A DNA stretch of 64,000 nt, taken from Strigamia acuminata (Eukaryota > Arthropoda > Chilopoda > Geophilomorpha > Linotaeniidae). The notes under the pieces were generated by a model. That model was given only the letters and a program-made list of their open reading frames with translations. It was not told the origin of the DNA and made no database searches. This document shows positions 13,858 to 24,592 of this stretch, piece by piece (positions within the stretch are counted from its first letter, which is position 1; each line of letters starts with the position of its first letter). The stretch is from assembly GCA_949358305.1 (NCBI GenBank), contig OX442323.1, forward strand, positions 248,001-312,000, written 5' to 3'. Both the position numbers and the translations under genes were made by a program.

Positions 13858-13875
13858 TGGTGCCGAAACCCGGGA
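13858..13875 (+). other. Primer-binding site, complementary to tRNA-Phe
   Basis: The 18 bases TGGTGCCGAAACCCGGGA begin one base after the LTR end. Their reverse complement is TCCCGGGTTTCGGCACCA. This matches the 3' end of animal tRNA-Phe(GAA), whose acceptor stem begins GCCGAAA. Reverse transcription would start from that tRNA. The tRNA identity comes from known tRNA-Phe sequence, not from a search. Confidence 0.88.
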
Positions 13876-13913
13876 ACATTTTAAATTCCGAATTCATCTA
13901 AAAATCTACTAAA

Positions 13914-16670
13914 ATGGTGAGAAATTTTGAGTTAAAGAACAAAGCATTCCGAGCGGCCATGATGGTCACGGAAACACTCCTGACCACGATAACCACTGCG
14001 CTGAATGGGCGAGCTGCAATTCCGCAAGCCACAATCGAATTATGGCTGCAACAGCTCGAACAAAAACAGAAGCGAGTGCAACAAACGTTCGACGCCACAC
14101 TGGATCAAGCAAAAAACGACCAGGAGATTGACGAGACCGTAATAGCACTCGACGCATTGGAGGACCGCTTGGCCGCATCAAGAGCCGATCTAAGCAGGTA
14201 CACTCAAATGAATTACCCGCCTAATTTACCCCAGAATCCACGACCGAACGCGGACGCGCAACCGGCGGACATCGACGCACTAGCGGCGGCTATTACCGCA
14301 GCAGTGACGGCGGCAACACCACGCACGACCCCAACGAACGGCCAGCCATTCATCAAACGTAAGCCGCTAGAAATACCTAAGTTTGACGGGCGTAAGCCAG
14401 AAGAATGGGGAGGGTTTTGGAAGACATTTTCTATCCAAGTCGGAGACGATGAACAATTGGATGGAACAAATAAACTTTTATATTTAAGAAATTACCTGGT
14501 TGGAGAGGCGCTCGACGATATAAAAGCACTCGAAATCACCGCAGGAAATTACGCCGTCGCAATCGCACGTCTGCAAAAGAAATACGGCGATAAAATCGTA
14601 CTCGAAAATAAATACCTGTCTAATCTCATAAATTTGCCATCTGTTAGCAGCGAACGAGATCGAATGGGTTTACAAAAACTCCACAGACACGTGGAAGTTA
14701 ACATAGAAAATTTAGCCAACATTGACGTGCCTTTGGCAGAAATACAGCGGACCATTTTCCCCGTGCTGTCGTCGGCTGTTCCGCGCAGTATAATCATGGA
14801 ATATGACAAAGACTGTGACGGAGAGAGGTCGATAGCAAGGTTGATGGACTGGTTGAGTGATCACATAGCTAAACACGCCAAATACGACATGCTAAAAACC
14901 CAATCGAAGCCAGAAACGTCTCACAACAAAACGTCGGACAACAATCTCCCCAACAAAGGACGATTTAGTCGAAAAGAAAAGGAACCTCGATCGGGATCGG
15001 CGTCGCAACTGTCAGTATTAATAATGAAATGTCAATTTTGCGATTCCACAGAACACAATCGGAAAAGATGCCCGCTCACGATGGAGGAGAGACGTAAAAG
15101 ACTGCAGAAAAAAGGGATTTGCATGAGATGCTTGGGGAAAGTGCCCCACAAGACGGAAGAATGTAGGACTCGCATGAAATGTTACAGCTGCGAGGGAGCG
15201 CATCACACCCACGTGTGCGACACACCAAAAGCTACAGAAGCCGGCGAGGGAATCACCCACACCAACGCAGTCGTTACCACCTGTCCACCCAAGTCCGAAT
15301 TTTTGATGGTGCAGATGGTGAAGATGGCCGGACCAACGCACTCAGCTTTGGGAGTGTGCTATATCGATGGGGGAGCCCAACGTACCTTCATACGCTCTGA
15401 GTTGACTAAAAAACTGAATTTGAGAATTTTAGGCACTGAAACGATAAATTTGGCCGTGTTTGGGCAAGAGCCCAGATCAGAAGTTCGCAACAGAGTCGAG
15501 TTAGTCCTCAGCCCCGCCAACTCGAAGTCGCCAGCAGTCACAATTGAAGCCATCGAAGCTGACCACGTCACGTCCACTCCTGGAGAACAACCAAACAAAC
15601 AACTCAAAGCGGAACTACAACGAAGAAAAATCGAAGTGGCCTGCAAGCAAGTTGCGTTGCATTCGAAGGAAGTGGACCTGCTAATTGGAGTGGACCATTA
15701 CTGGCGAGTGATGACCGGACAAACAGAATTTTTGGAAGAAAACTTGATTGCAGTAAAAACGAAATTTGGTTGGACATTACACGGACAGACTACAAACGGA
15801 ACGAGAGTCATTGCTGCACCGGTGAGAATTAACAAAATAACACTCACCCCATCAACAGATGATCTTTTGCGCCGGATGTGGGAGCTGGAACCGATCGGAG
15901 TCCGCCACGAGTCGGTCGAAACGAACGACGACGCTGAGACGTTGGAAAAGTTCGAAAAGGCAATCAAGTGGACGGGATCGAATTATTCAGTGGAGCTGCC
16001 GTGGATTGTGAATAGCAACGAGCTGGACGACAACTATCGAGGCGCCGAGCAACGTATCATGTCACTAATCCGTCGTTTCAGAAAACAACCCAACCTGTAT
16101 TTGGAATACAAGAAAGTCATCGACGAACAACTGAAAACAGGCATTGTCGAAGAAATTCCGAATCAAACGGCAACAGGACCCATTTACTACATGCCACACA
16201 GCCCAGTCATCAAGGAAGAACGCGTAACCACGAAATTGAGAGTGGTATTTGATGCATCTTCACATCGAAAGGGACATCTCTCCTTGAACGACTGCTTGTC
16301 GAAAGGTATCAATTTTTTGCCGTCATTAATATTTGTGCTGTTGGGATTTCGTCTCGGAAGAGTGGCCATCGTGGGAGACATCAAAAAGGCGTTTCACATG
16401 ATCGAAATCGCCTTAAAGGACCGCGACGCAACGAGATTCTTCTGGATTGATGAACACTGGGACGGCGTAGGAAAGGCACTGCTGAAAATACTACGACAAA
16501 CTCGAGTATTATTTGGCGCTACTCCGAGCCCATTTCTGTTGAGCGCGACCATCCGACACCACCTGCGCAAATTCGAGAAACAGTACCCCAACACTGTGAA
16601 GTTACTATTGCGATGCCTGTACGTGGACGACTTCATCTCTTCGCTCAAGACGACGCTGAAGCGCTGGTAA
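13914..16670 (+). pseudogene. BEL/Pao Gag-protease-reverse transcriptase (first part of gag-pol), copy 1
   Basis: This 918-residue frame starts 38 bases after the primer-binding site at an ATG in an 'aaaatgg' context. Residues 40-95 look helical and Q/E/K-rich, and 100-145 form an Ala/Pro/Thr linker. About 150-330 resembles the DUF1759 Gag domain (IPKFDGRKPEEW). Three zinc knuckles follow: C373-C376-H381-C386, C403-C406-H412-C417 and C423-C426-H430/431-C435. The DUF1758-like aspartic protease has its catalytic Asp at D485 in YIDGGAQ, with LIGVDHYW at 590-597. The reverse transcriptase occupies roughly 730 onward, with D822 (GDIKKAF), FGATPSPF (867-874) and YVDD (903-906). After YVDD the frame runs off family sequence and stops at 16670. 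The rest of the reverse transcriptase is encoded one frame back in the next entry. The frame is thus intact through protease, but the enzyme is split. Expression is unknown. Confidence 0.93.
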
Positions 16671-19186
16671 CATTCCAACAAGCTAATCTGATTTTTGTAG
16701 CAGCCGGCATGGAACTCGCCAAGTGGCAGACCAATTCGCCAGAACTAAGAACAAAATTTCGCGAGGAAAATCCCACTGACTCTCAGCTGATGTCAGATGA
16801 AGAGACCAAAGTGTTGGGAGTCAAGTGGAACCCAAACTCGGACGAATTGGGTCTAGCGGTCGAAGAAACTTGCCCATCTTGCAAGAAAACAACAAAAAGA
16901 GAAGTAATAAAAATAACGTCTCAAATATTCGACCCTTTAGGATTTGCCACGCCATTCACGGTGACTGCACGAATGTTCTTCCAATCCCTGTGGCTCAAGA
17001 ACATGCCATGGGACGACGAATTGGGCAACGAATTGCTCACCGACTGGAAAAAATGGACCGACCAAATTCCCACGTTGAGATACATTCAAATTCCACGATG
17101 GTTAGGATTGGACGAGTTCGACCAGTGTGAAGTGCACATATTTTGCGACGCGAGTCCGAAGGCATACGGAGCAGTGGCCTATATACAGAACAGTACTGGT
17201 GATTTGATCAAAACAAATTTTATAATTTCAAAGTGTCGTGTAGCTCCTGTCAAACCACTAACTCTACCAAAACTTGAACTCATGGGAGCATTGATTGCTG
17301 TGCGCCTCTCCGACCAAATTAAGGAGTTGGTGACACCAAGTAAAATGTTTTTTTGGACAGATTCGCAGATATGCCTCCACTGGATAGGAAACACGTCCAA
17401 ACGACCACCAACATTCGTGCATAATCGAGTCTTGGAGATAAGAGAAAAATCAAGAATTGAAGAATGGAAACACGTGCCTGGAATTGAAAATCCAGCCGAC
17501 CGCCTGACGAGGGGAATGGACGCGGAAGCAATGATATCCGACCGACTTTGGTGGCAGGGACCGGACTGGCTGCGCGGAAGTCGCCAGAACTGGCCAAAAG
17601 CGCCATCGAATACAGTCGAGGAGCAAGACGATGAAGAAACTGCAGAAATCCACGTCGAGGCGGTACAAACAACAACAACTAACATTTTTCCGTTTGACAG
17701 GTTTGGATCGCTGTCAAAGGCAATCCGAACGCTGGCATGGGTTTTTAGGTTCGCAGACAATGCTGGAAAGCAACAAGCAGATGCCAGTCAACGCGATCGA
17801 GGCCCATTGAAAGCAGCCGAGCTGAAACGCGCGAAATTCAATTTGATTAAAATTGCGCAAACGGAAGTTTATGGCCGAGAGATCGAGGGAATGAGGAATG
17901 GCAAATCGGTGCATGGAGAGTCAAAACTGCGAGACCTGAATCCACGACTAAACGAAATGGGACTGATCGAGCTGCGAAACAGACTGCATGAATCGCGAGA
18001 TTTGCCCACTGCCACTCAACCTTTGATTTTGCCACCTAAACACAAACTGACTGAACTAATTTTGCGATTTTCACATTTACAGGTCCTCCATTGCGGACTG
18101 ACGTCCACGCTATCCAAATTTCGAGAAAACTACTGGACACCATCCGCAAGGAGGACCTTGAAGACGATGTTGGAACGATGCGTCGTCTGCAAAAAAATCA
18201 ACGGCCGTCTGATGCGAGAAGTGCCAGGCGCCCTCCCAGCCGACAGGACGTCAAAAACTCAACCGTTTGCAGTCACCGGAGTCGACTTCGCGGGACCAAT
18301 AATAGTGAAGGGACGGAAAACTAAAGCGTACGTAGCTGTATTTACCTGTGCAACAATTCGAGCCGTCCATTTGGAATTGGTGCCCTCGCTAGCAACAACA
18401 GACTTTTTGGGAGCATTCGAGCGCTTTATTGGTCGCCGAGGGCTTCCGAAAACGATGTACAGCGACAACGGAACTACATTCCACCGCGCCCACAAAGAGC
18501 TCGCCTCACTCTTAAACCACACGAAGGACGAGACGTTTCGAAATTACTTGGCCCAAAAGGGCATCGATTGGAAGTTCATCGTCGAAAACGGACCGTGGTG
18601 GGGCGGGTTCTGGGAGAGGATGGTGCAGACGGTCAAGAGGTGCTTAAGGAAAGCTATCGGTTCGGCACACTTGAACTTTTACCAACTCGGAACTTTTCTT
18701 GTGCAAACCGAAGCAGTAATAAATCGCAGACCGATCACATATGTATACGACGATCCAAACGAAATTGAGCCACTTACGCCCGCACATTTTCTGACTGGTG
18801 TGATGTTGACTCACCTACCTGACTCGGGAGCATCAGACAGCCTCGAACCGACTCAGAAACAATTCATTCGACAATGGCGCTACCAACAGCGTGTGTTGCT
18901 CTCATTCTGGAATTGTTGGTCTCGGGAATATTTGACGGATCTGAAAATTCAAACGGGCAAACCAGGCGTGCGAGAACTCCAGTTGAACGACGTCGTTATA
19001 ATTGAGGAACCATTCAAACCACGTCTAAAATGGAAGATGGGTAGAGTGGTCGAAGTTAAGCAGGGTCGAGATAATAAAATCAGATCATGTGAGATGGTGC
19101 TCGCTAATGGAGAACATTTACGTCGACCGATACAACGTCTTGTGCGTTTGGAAGTAGAGTCAAGTGATCCCCGCCCGGCAGTGTGA
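16613..19186 (+). pseudogene. BEL/Pao RT C-terminus, RNase H and integrase (second part of gag-pol), copy 1
   Basis: This 857-residue frame overlaps the first by 58 bases, in the -1 frame. The first ten or so residues are out-of-frame reading; family sequence starts near residue 11, so the ATG at 16613 is probably not a real start. Residues 11-80 are the end of the reverse transcriptase. About 100-130 is the Pao A17-type region (SQIFDPLGFATPF). RNase H has D179 (FCDAS), E222 (KLELMG), D250 (WTDSQ) and D296 (NPADRL). Integrase has an H488/H493/C523/C526 zinc site and acidic residues D558, D618 and E668; the D-to-E spacing of about 50 is usual for BEL. A DUF5641-like tail starts near 765. The stop codon lies inside the 3' LTR. 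Compared with copy 2, K244 and C768 replace E and R. Confidence 0.92.
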
Positions 19187-19703
19187 AAATCGGATGATTT
19201 TACGCGTGAATTATTATTTGAGTTTCATTTATATTGTTTAAATTAGTATTGTTGATTTATATTTCTATTTTTTACTTGTGATTTTTTAATATTGAATTTA
19301 TGATTTATTTGATTTGTGTATTTGATTTCGATGTTACATTTTTATATTATAATGTATTTTGTATTTCCATTGAGATGTGTTGACCTGTTCTTTTATTGGA
19401 ATCTTAACTTGTTAATCCCTTTTAATCCCTTTGCATTCCTCTGCTCGAACACGTCATTCCCCTATCTTACGGATGCTTGTGATTGGTTCTGTGAACCGTG
19501 TCATTTGCATTTCCTTTTCCTTTTTTGAATAGAATAAACTCAGTGTACTTTTTCAACTAAAACTGTGTGGTCGTGCCTCCTTTATACTCCATCGCCATCT
19601 TGGACTTCAACGCGATTTTCAACTGTTACATCCACTTGTAGTCAAGGACTTTAGAAATTGATTGGTAAATTTGAAATATCTTTTATTTGCTTCAAGTTTA
19701 ACA
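19182..19703 (+). repeat. 3' LTR of BEL/Pao copy 1 (522 bp)
   Basis: It is 522 bp from TGTGAAAATCGG to GTTTAACA, and the duplication CCACA follows at 19704-19708. T at 19574 is the one base I can see that distinguishes it from the 5' LTR. The last gag-pol stop codon (TGA, 19184-19186) is inside its first five bases. Confidence 0.95.
19533..19538 (+). terminator. Polyadenylation signal AATAAA in 3' LTR, copy 1
   Basis: AATAAA sits at LTR offset 351 within 'gaatagaataaactcagtg', followed by GT/T-rich sequence. It would mark the end of R in the element transcript. The equivalent site in copy 2 is 27455-27460. Confidence 0.55.
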
Positions 19704-21255
19704 CCACAAGACCAATATTTCTGAATGTTCAGAAATAGTGTTTAAACCTTAGTAGAAGGCTCCAATGTAAGTTTTAGAAACATCTAACTAATGATTTGGG
19801 AGAATAGACTTTTGATCTCATCACAGTTGACTTAGCACAAACACCACAAGTCTAATGTCTCTGAATGTTCAGAAATAGTGTTTAAATCTTAGTAGAAGCC
19901 TTCAATTTAAATTTTAGCAACATCCAAGCACTGATTTGGGAGAATAGACTTTTGATCTCATCACAGTTGACTTAGCACAAACACCACAAGTCCAATGTCT
20001 CTGAATGTTCAGAAATAGTGTTTAAACCTTAGTAGAAGCCTTCAATGTAAGTTTTAGCAACATCCAAGTAATACATTTTGAAAAAAAAATTTTGAGCTTA
20101 TTTCACATCGCAGTTGACTTAGCACAAACACCACAAGACCAATGTCTCTGAATGTTCAGAAATAGTGTTTAAACCTTAGTAGAAAGCTCCAATGTAAGTT
20201 TTAGAAACATCTAACTAATGATTTGGGAGAATAGACTTTTGATCTCATCACAGTTGACTTAGCACAAACACCACAAGTCCAATGTCTCTGAATGTTCAGA
20301 AATAGTGTTTAAATCCTAGTAGAAGCCTTCAATTTAAATTTTAGCAACATCCAAGCACTGATTTGGGAGAATAGACTTTTGATCTCATCACAGATGACTT
20401 AGCACAAACACCACAAGACCAATGTCTCTGAATGTTCAGAAATAGGGTTTAAACCTTAGTAGAAGGCTCCAATGTAAGTTTTAGAAACATCTAACTAATC
20501 ATTTGGGAGAATAGACTTTTGATCTCATCACAGTTGACTTAGCACAAACACCACAAGACCAATGTCTCTGAATGTTCAGAAATAGTGTTTAAACCTTAGT
20601 AGAAGGCTCCAATGTAAGTTTTAGAAACATCTAACTAATGATTTGGGAGAATAGACTTTTGATCTCATCACAGTTGACTTAGCACAAACACCACAACACC
20701 AATGTTTCTGAATGTTCAGAAATAGTGTTTAAACCTTAGTAGAAGGCTCCAATGTAAGTTTTAGAAACATCTAACCAATGATTTGGGAGAATAGACTTTT
20801 GATCTCATCACAGTTGACTTAGCACAAACACCACAAGACCAATATTTCTGAATGTTCAGAAATAATGTTTAAACCTTAGTAGAAGGCTCCAATGTAAGTT
20901 TTAGAAACATCTAACCAATGATTTGGGAGAATAGACTTTTGATCTCATCACAGTTGACTTAGCACAAACACCACAAGACCAATGTCTCTGAATGTTCAGA
21001 AATAGGGTTTAAACCTTAGTAGAAGGCTCTAATGTAAGTTTTAGAAACATCTAACTAATGATTTGGGAGAATAGACTTTTGATCTCATCACAGTTGACTT
21101 AGCACAAACACCACAAGACCAATGTCTCTGAATGTTCAGAAATAGGGTTTAAACCTTAGTAGAAGGCTCCAATGTAAGTTTTAGAAACATCTAACTAATG
21201 ATTTGGGAGAATAGACTTTTGATCTCATCACAGTTGACTTAGCACAAACACCACA
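19704..21255. repeat. Satellite between the two retrotransposon copies (11 monomers)
   Basis: The 1,552 bp equal ten 140-bp monomers, one 147-bp monomer (starting at 19983) and the 5-bp duplicated target. It begins and ends at the same monomer position because both element copies sit at the same target base. The first monomer after copy 1 (agacc, tatttc variant) matches the first monomer after copy 2. The last two before copy 2 match the last two before copy 1, including the rare 'ggctctaatg' change. No genes are seen. Confidence 0.96.
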
Positions 21256-21777
21256 TGTGAAAATCGGATGATTTTACGCGTGAATTATTATTTGAGTTTC
21301 ATTTATATTGTTTAAATTAGTATTGTTGATTTATATTTCTATTTTTTACTTGTGATTTTTTAATATTGAATTTATGATTTATTTGATTTGTGTATTTGAT
21401 TTCGATGTTACATTTTTATATTATAATGTATTTTGTATTTCCATTGAGATGTGTTGACCTGTTCTTTTATTGGAATCTTAACTTGTTAATCCCTTTTAAT
21501 CCCTTTGCATTCCTCTGCTCGAACACGTCATTCCCCTATCTTACGGATGCTTGTGATTGGTTCTGTGAACTGTGTCATTTGCATTTCCTTTTCCTTTTTT
21601 GAATAGAATAAACTCAGTGTACTTTTTCAACTAAAACTGTGTGGTCGAGCCTCCTTTATACTCCATCGCCATCTTGGACTTCAACGCGATTTTCAACTGT
21701 TACATCCACTTGTAGTCAAGGACTTTAGAAATTGATTGGTAAATTTGAAATATCTTTTATTTGCTTCAAGTTTAACA
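21256..21777 (+). repeat. 5' LTR of BEL/Pao copy 2 (522 bp)
   Basis: Same TG...CA repeat as copy 1, carrying the A at offset 392 (21648) that marks both 5' LTRs. It has one private change, T at 21571 where the other three LTRs have C. Confidence 0.95.
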
Positions 21778-21778
21778 T

Positions 21779-21796
21779 TGGTGCCGAAACCCGGGA
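21779..21796 (+). other. Primer-binding site (tRNA-Phe type), copy 2
   Basis: TGGTGCCGAAACCCGGGA, identical to copy 1 and one base after the LTR. Confidence 0.87.
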
Positions 21797-21834
21797 ACAT
21801 TTTAAATTCCGAATTCATCTAAAAATCTACTAAA

Positions 21835-23322
21835 ATGGTGAGAAATTTTGAGTTAAAGAACAAAGCATTCCGAGCGGCCATGATGGTCACGGAAACACTC
21901 CTGACCACGATAACCACTGCGCTGAATGGGCGAGCTGCAATTCCGCAAGCCACAATCGAATTATGGCTGCAACAGCTCGAACAAAAACAGAAGCGAGTGC
22001 AACAAACGTTCGACGCCACACTGGATCAAGCAAAAAACGACCAGGAGATTGACGAGACCGTAATAGCACTCGACGCATTGGAGGACCGCTTGGCCGCATC
22101 AAGAGCCGATCTAAGCAGGTACACTCAAATGAATTACCCGCCTAATTTACCCCAGAATCCACGACCGAACGCGGACGCGCAACCGGCGGACATCGACGCA
22201 CTAGCGGCGGCTATTACCGCAGCAGTGACGGCGGCAACACCACGCACGACCCCAACGAACGGCCAGCCATTCATCAAACGTAAGCCGCTAGAAATACCTA
22301 AGTTTGACGGGCGTAAGCCAGAAGAATGGGGAGGGTTTTGGAAGACATTTTCTATCCAAGTCGGAGACGATGAACAATTGGATGGAACAAATAAACTTTT
22401 ATATTTAAGAAATTACCTGGTTGGAGAGGCGCTCGACGATATAAAAGCACTCGAAATCACCGCAGGAAATTACGCCGTCGCAATCGCACGTCTGCAAAAG
22501 AAATACGGCGATAAAATCGTACTCGAAAATAAATACCTGTCTAATCTCATAAATTTGCCATCTGTTAGCAGCGAACGAGATCGAATGGGTTTACAAAAAC
22601 TCCACAGACACGTGGAAGTTAACATAGAAAATTTAGCCGACATTGACGTGCCTTTGGCAGAAATACAGCGGACCATTTTCCCCGTGCTGTCGTCGGCTGT
22701 TCCGCGCAGTATAATCATGGAATATGACAAAGACTGCGACGGAGAGAGGTCGATAGCAAGGTTGATGGACTGGTTGAGTGATCACATAGCTAAACACGCC
22801 AAATACGACATGCTAAAAACCCAATCGAAGCCAGAAACGTCTCACAACAAAACGTCGGACAACAATCTCCCCAACAAAGGACGATTTAGTCGAAAAGAAA
22901 AGGAACCTCGATCGGGATCGGCGTCGCAACTGTCAGTATTAATAATGAAATGTCAATTTTGCGATTCCACAGAACACAATCGGAAAAGATGCCCGCTCAC
23001 GATGGAGGAGAGACGTAAAAGACTGCAGAAAAAAGGGATTTGCATGAGATGCTTGGGGAAAGTGCCCCACAAGACGGAAGAATGTAGGACTCGCATGAAA
23101 TGTTACAGCTGCAAGGGAGCGCATCACACCCACGTGTGCGACACACCAAAAGCTACAGAAGCCGGCGAGGGAATCACCCACACCAACGCAGTCGTTACCA
23201 CCTGTCCACCCAAGTCCGAATTTTTGATGGGTGCAGATGGTGAAGATGGCCGGACCAACGCACTCAGCTTTGGGAGTGTGCTATATCGATGGGGGAGCCC
23301 AACGTACCTTCATACGCTCTGA
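21835..23322 (+). pseudogene. BEL/Pao Gag with zinc knuckles, copy 2 (truncated by frameshift)
   Basis: This 495-residue frame matches copy 1 through residue 465 and then reads about 30 unrelated residues to a stop. The cause is one extra G in GGG at 23229-23231, where copy 1 has GG. Gag and all three zinc knuckles remain, but the protease is out of frame. Substitutions relative to copy 1 are N269D and E427K, the latter inside the third knuckle. The junction between a Gag-like part and protease is where some retroelements use frameshifting, but copy 1 is continuous here, so this is better read as a private mutation or sequencing error. Confidence 0.9.
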
Positions 23323-24592
23323 GTTGACTAAAAAACTGAATTTGAGAATTTTAGGCACTGAAACGATAAATTTGGCCGTGTTTGGGCAAGAGCCCAGATC
23401 AGAAGTTCGCAACAGAGTCGAGTTAGTCCTCAGCCCCGCCAACTCGAAGTCGCCAGCAGTCACAATTGAAGCCATCGAAGCTGACCACGTCACGTCCACT
23501 CCTGGAGAACAACCAAACAAACAACTCAAAGCGGAACTACAACGAAGAAAAATCGAAGTGGCCTGCAAGCAAGTTGCGTTGCATTCGAAGGAAGTGGACC
23601 TGCTAATTGGAGTGGACCATTACTGGCGAGTGATGACCGGACAAACAGAATTTTTGGAAGAAAACTTGATTGCAGTAAAAACGAAATTTGGTTGGACATT
23701 ACACGGACAGACTACAAACGGAACGAGAGTCATTGCTGCACCGGTGAGAATTAACAAAATAACACTCACCCCATCAACAGATGATCTTTTGCGCCGGATG
23801 TGGGAGCTGGAACCGATCGGAGTCCGCCACGAGTCGGTCGAAACGAACGACGACGCTGAGACGTTGGAAAAGTTCGAAAAGGCAATCAAGTGGACGGGAT
23901 CGAATTATTCAGTGGAGCTGCCGTGGATTGTGAATAGCAACGAGCTGGACGACAACTATCGAGGCGCCGAGCAACGTATCATGTCACTAATCCGTCGTTT
24001 CAGAAAACAACCCAACCTGTATTTGGAATACAAGAAAGTCATCGACGAACAACTGAAAACAGGCATTGTCGAAGAAATTCCGAATCAAACGGCAACAGGA
24101 CCCATTTACTACATGCCACACAGCCCAGTCATCAAGGAAGAACGCGTAACCACGAAATTGAGAGTGGTATTTGATGCATCTTCACATCGAAAGGGACATC
24201 TCTCCTTGAACGACTGCTTGTCGAAAGGTATCAATTTTTTGCCGTCATTAATATTTGTGCTGTTGGGATTTCGTCTCGGAAGAGTGGCCATCGTGGGAGA
24301 CATCAAAAAGGCGTTTCACATGATCGAAATCGCCTTAAAGGACCGCGACGCAACGAGATTCTTCTGGATTGATGAACACTGGGACGGCGTAGGAAAGGCA
24401 CTGCTGAAAATACTACGACAAACTCGAGTATTATTTGGCGCTACTCCGAGCCCATTTCTGTTGAGCGCGACCATCCGACACCACCTGCGCAAATTCGAGA
24501 AACAGTACCCCAACACTGTGAAGTTACTATTGCGATGCCTGTACGTGGACGACTTCATCTCTTCGCTCAAGACGACGCTGAAGCGCTGGTAA
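23231..24592 (+). pseudogene. BEL/Pao protease and N-terminal reverse transcriptase, copy 2
   Basis: A 453-residue open stretch that continues the gag-pol frame after the extra G. It has no convincing start of its own; the first in-frame ATG codons are internal to the family sequence. It holds the aspartic protease (catalytic Asp about residue 20 in YIDGGAQ, LIGVDHYW about 125-132) and the reverse transcriptase up to YVDD (438-441). It then leaves family sequence and stops exactly as copy 1 does. The protein part matches copy 1 residue for residue as far as I compared. Confidence 0.9.

Larger units (their letters stand above)
13335..19703 (+). mobile_element. BEL/Pao LTR retrotransposon, copy 1 (6,369 bp)
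   Basis: This element is complete in structure: a 522-bp 5' LTR, a primer-binding site, gag-pol and a 522-bp 3' LTR, flanked by the 5-bp duplication CCACA (13330-13334 and 19704-19708). The order Gag, protease, reverse transcriptase, RNase H, integrase, with a DUF1759/DUF1758-like start and a Pao-type A17 region, places it in BEL/Pao rather than Gypsy or Copia. There is no envelope gene. The LTRs differ at one base that I can see (A at 13727, T at 19574), so the insertion is young. The reading frame is nevertheless broken once inside the reverse transcriptase. It lies inside a satellite monomer, in + orientation like copy 2. Confidence 0.96.

Noticed and set aside
16613-16670. Programmed -1 frameshift as the normal expression mode
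   Set aside because: No slippery heptamer or evident downstream structure, and the site is in the middle of the reverse transcriptase rather than between domains. A mutation is simpler.
13898-19000. Antisense and alternative-frame open stretches of 60-193 codons over gag-pol in both copies
   Set aside because: They overlap clear BEL/Pao domains in another frame and occur identically in both copies; they are shadows.
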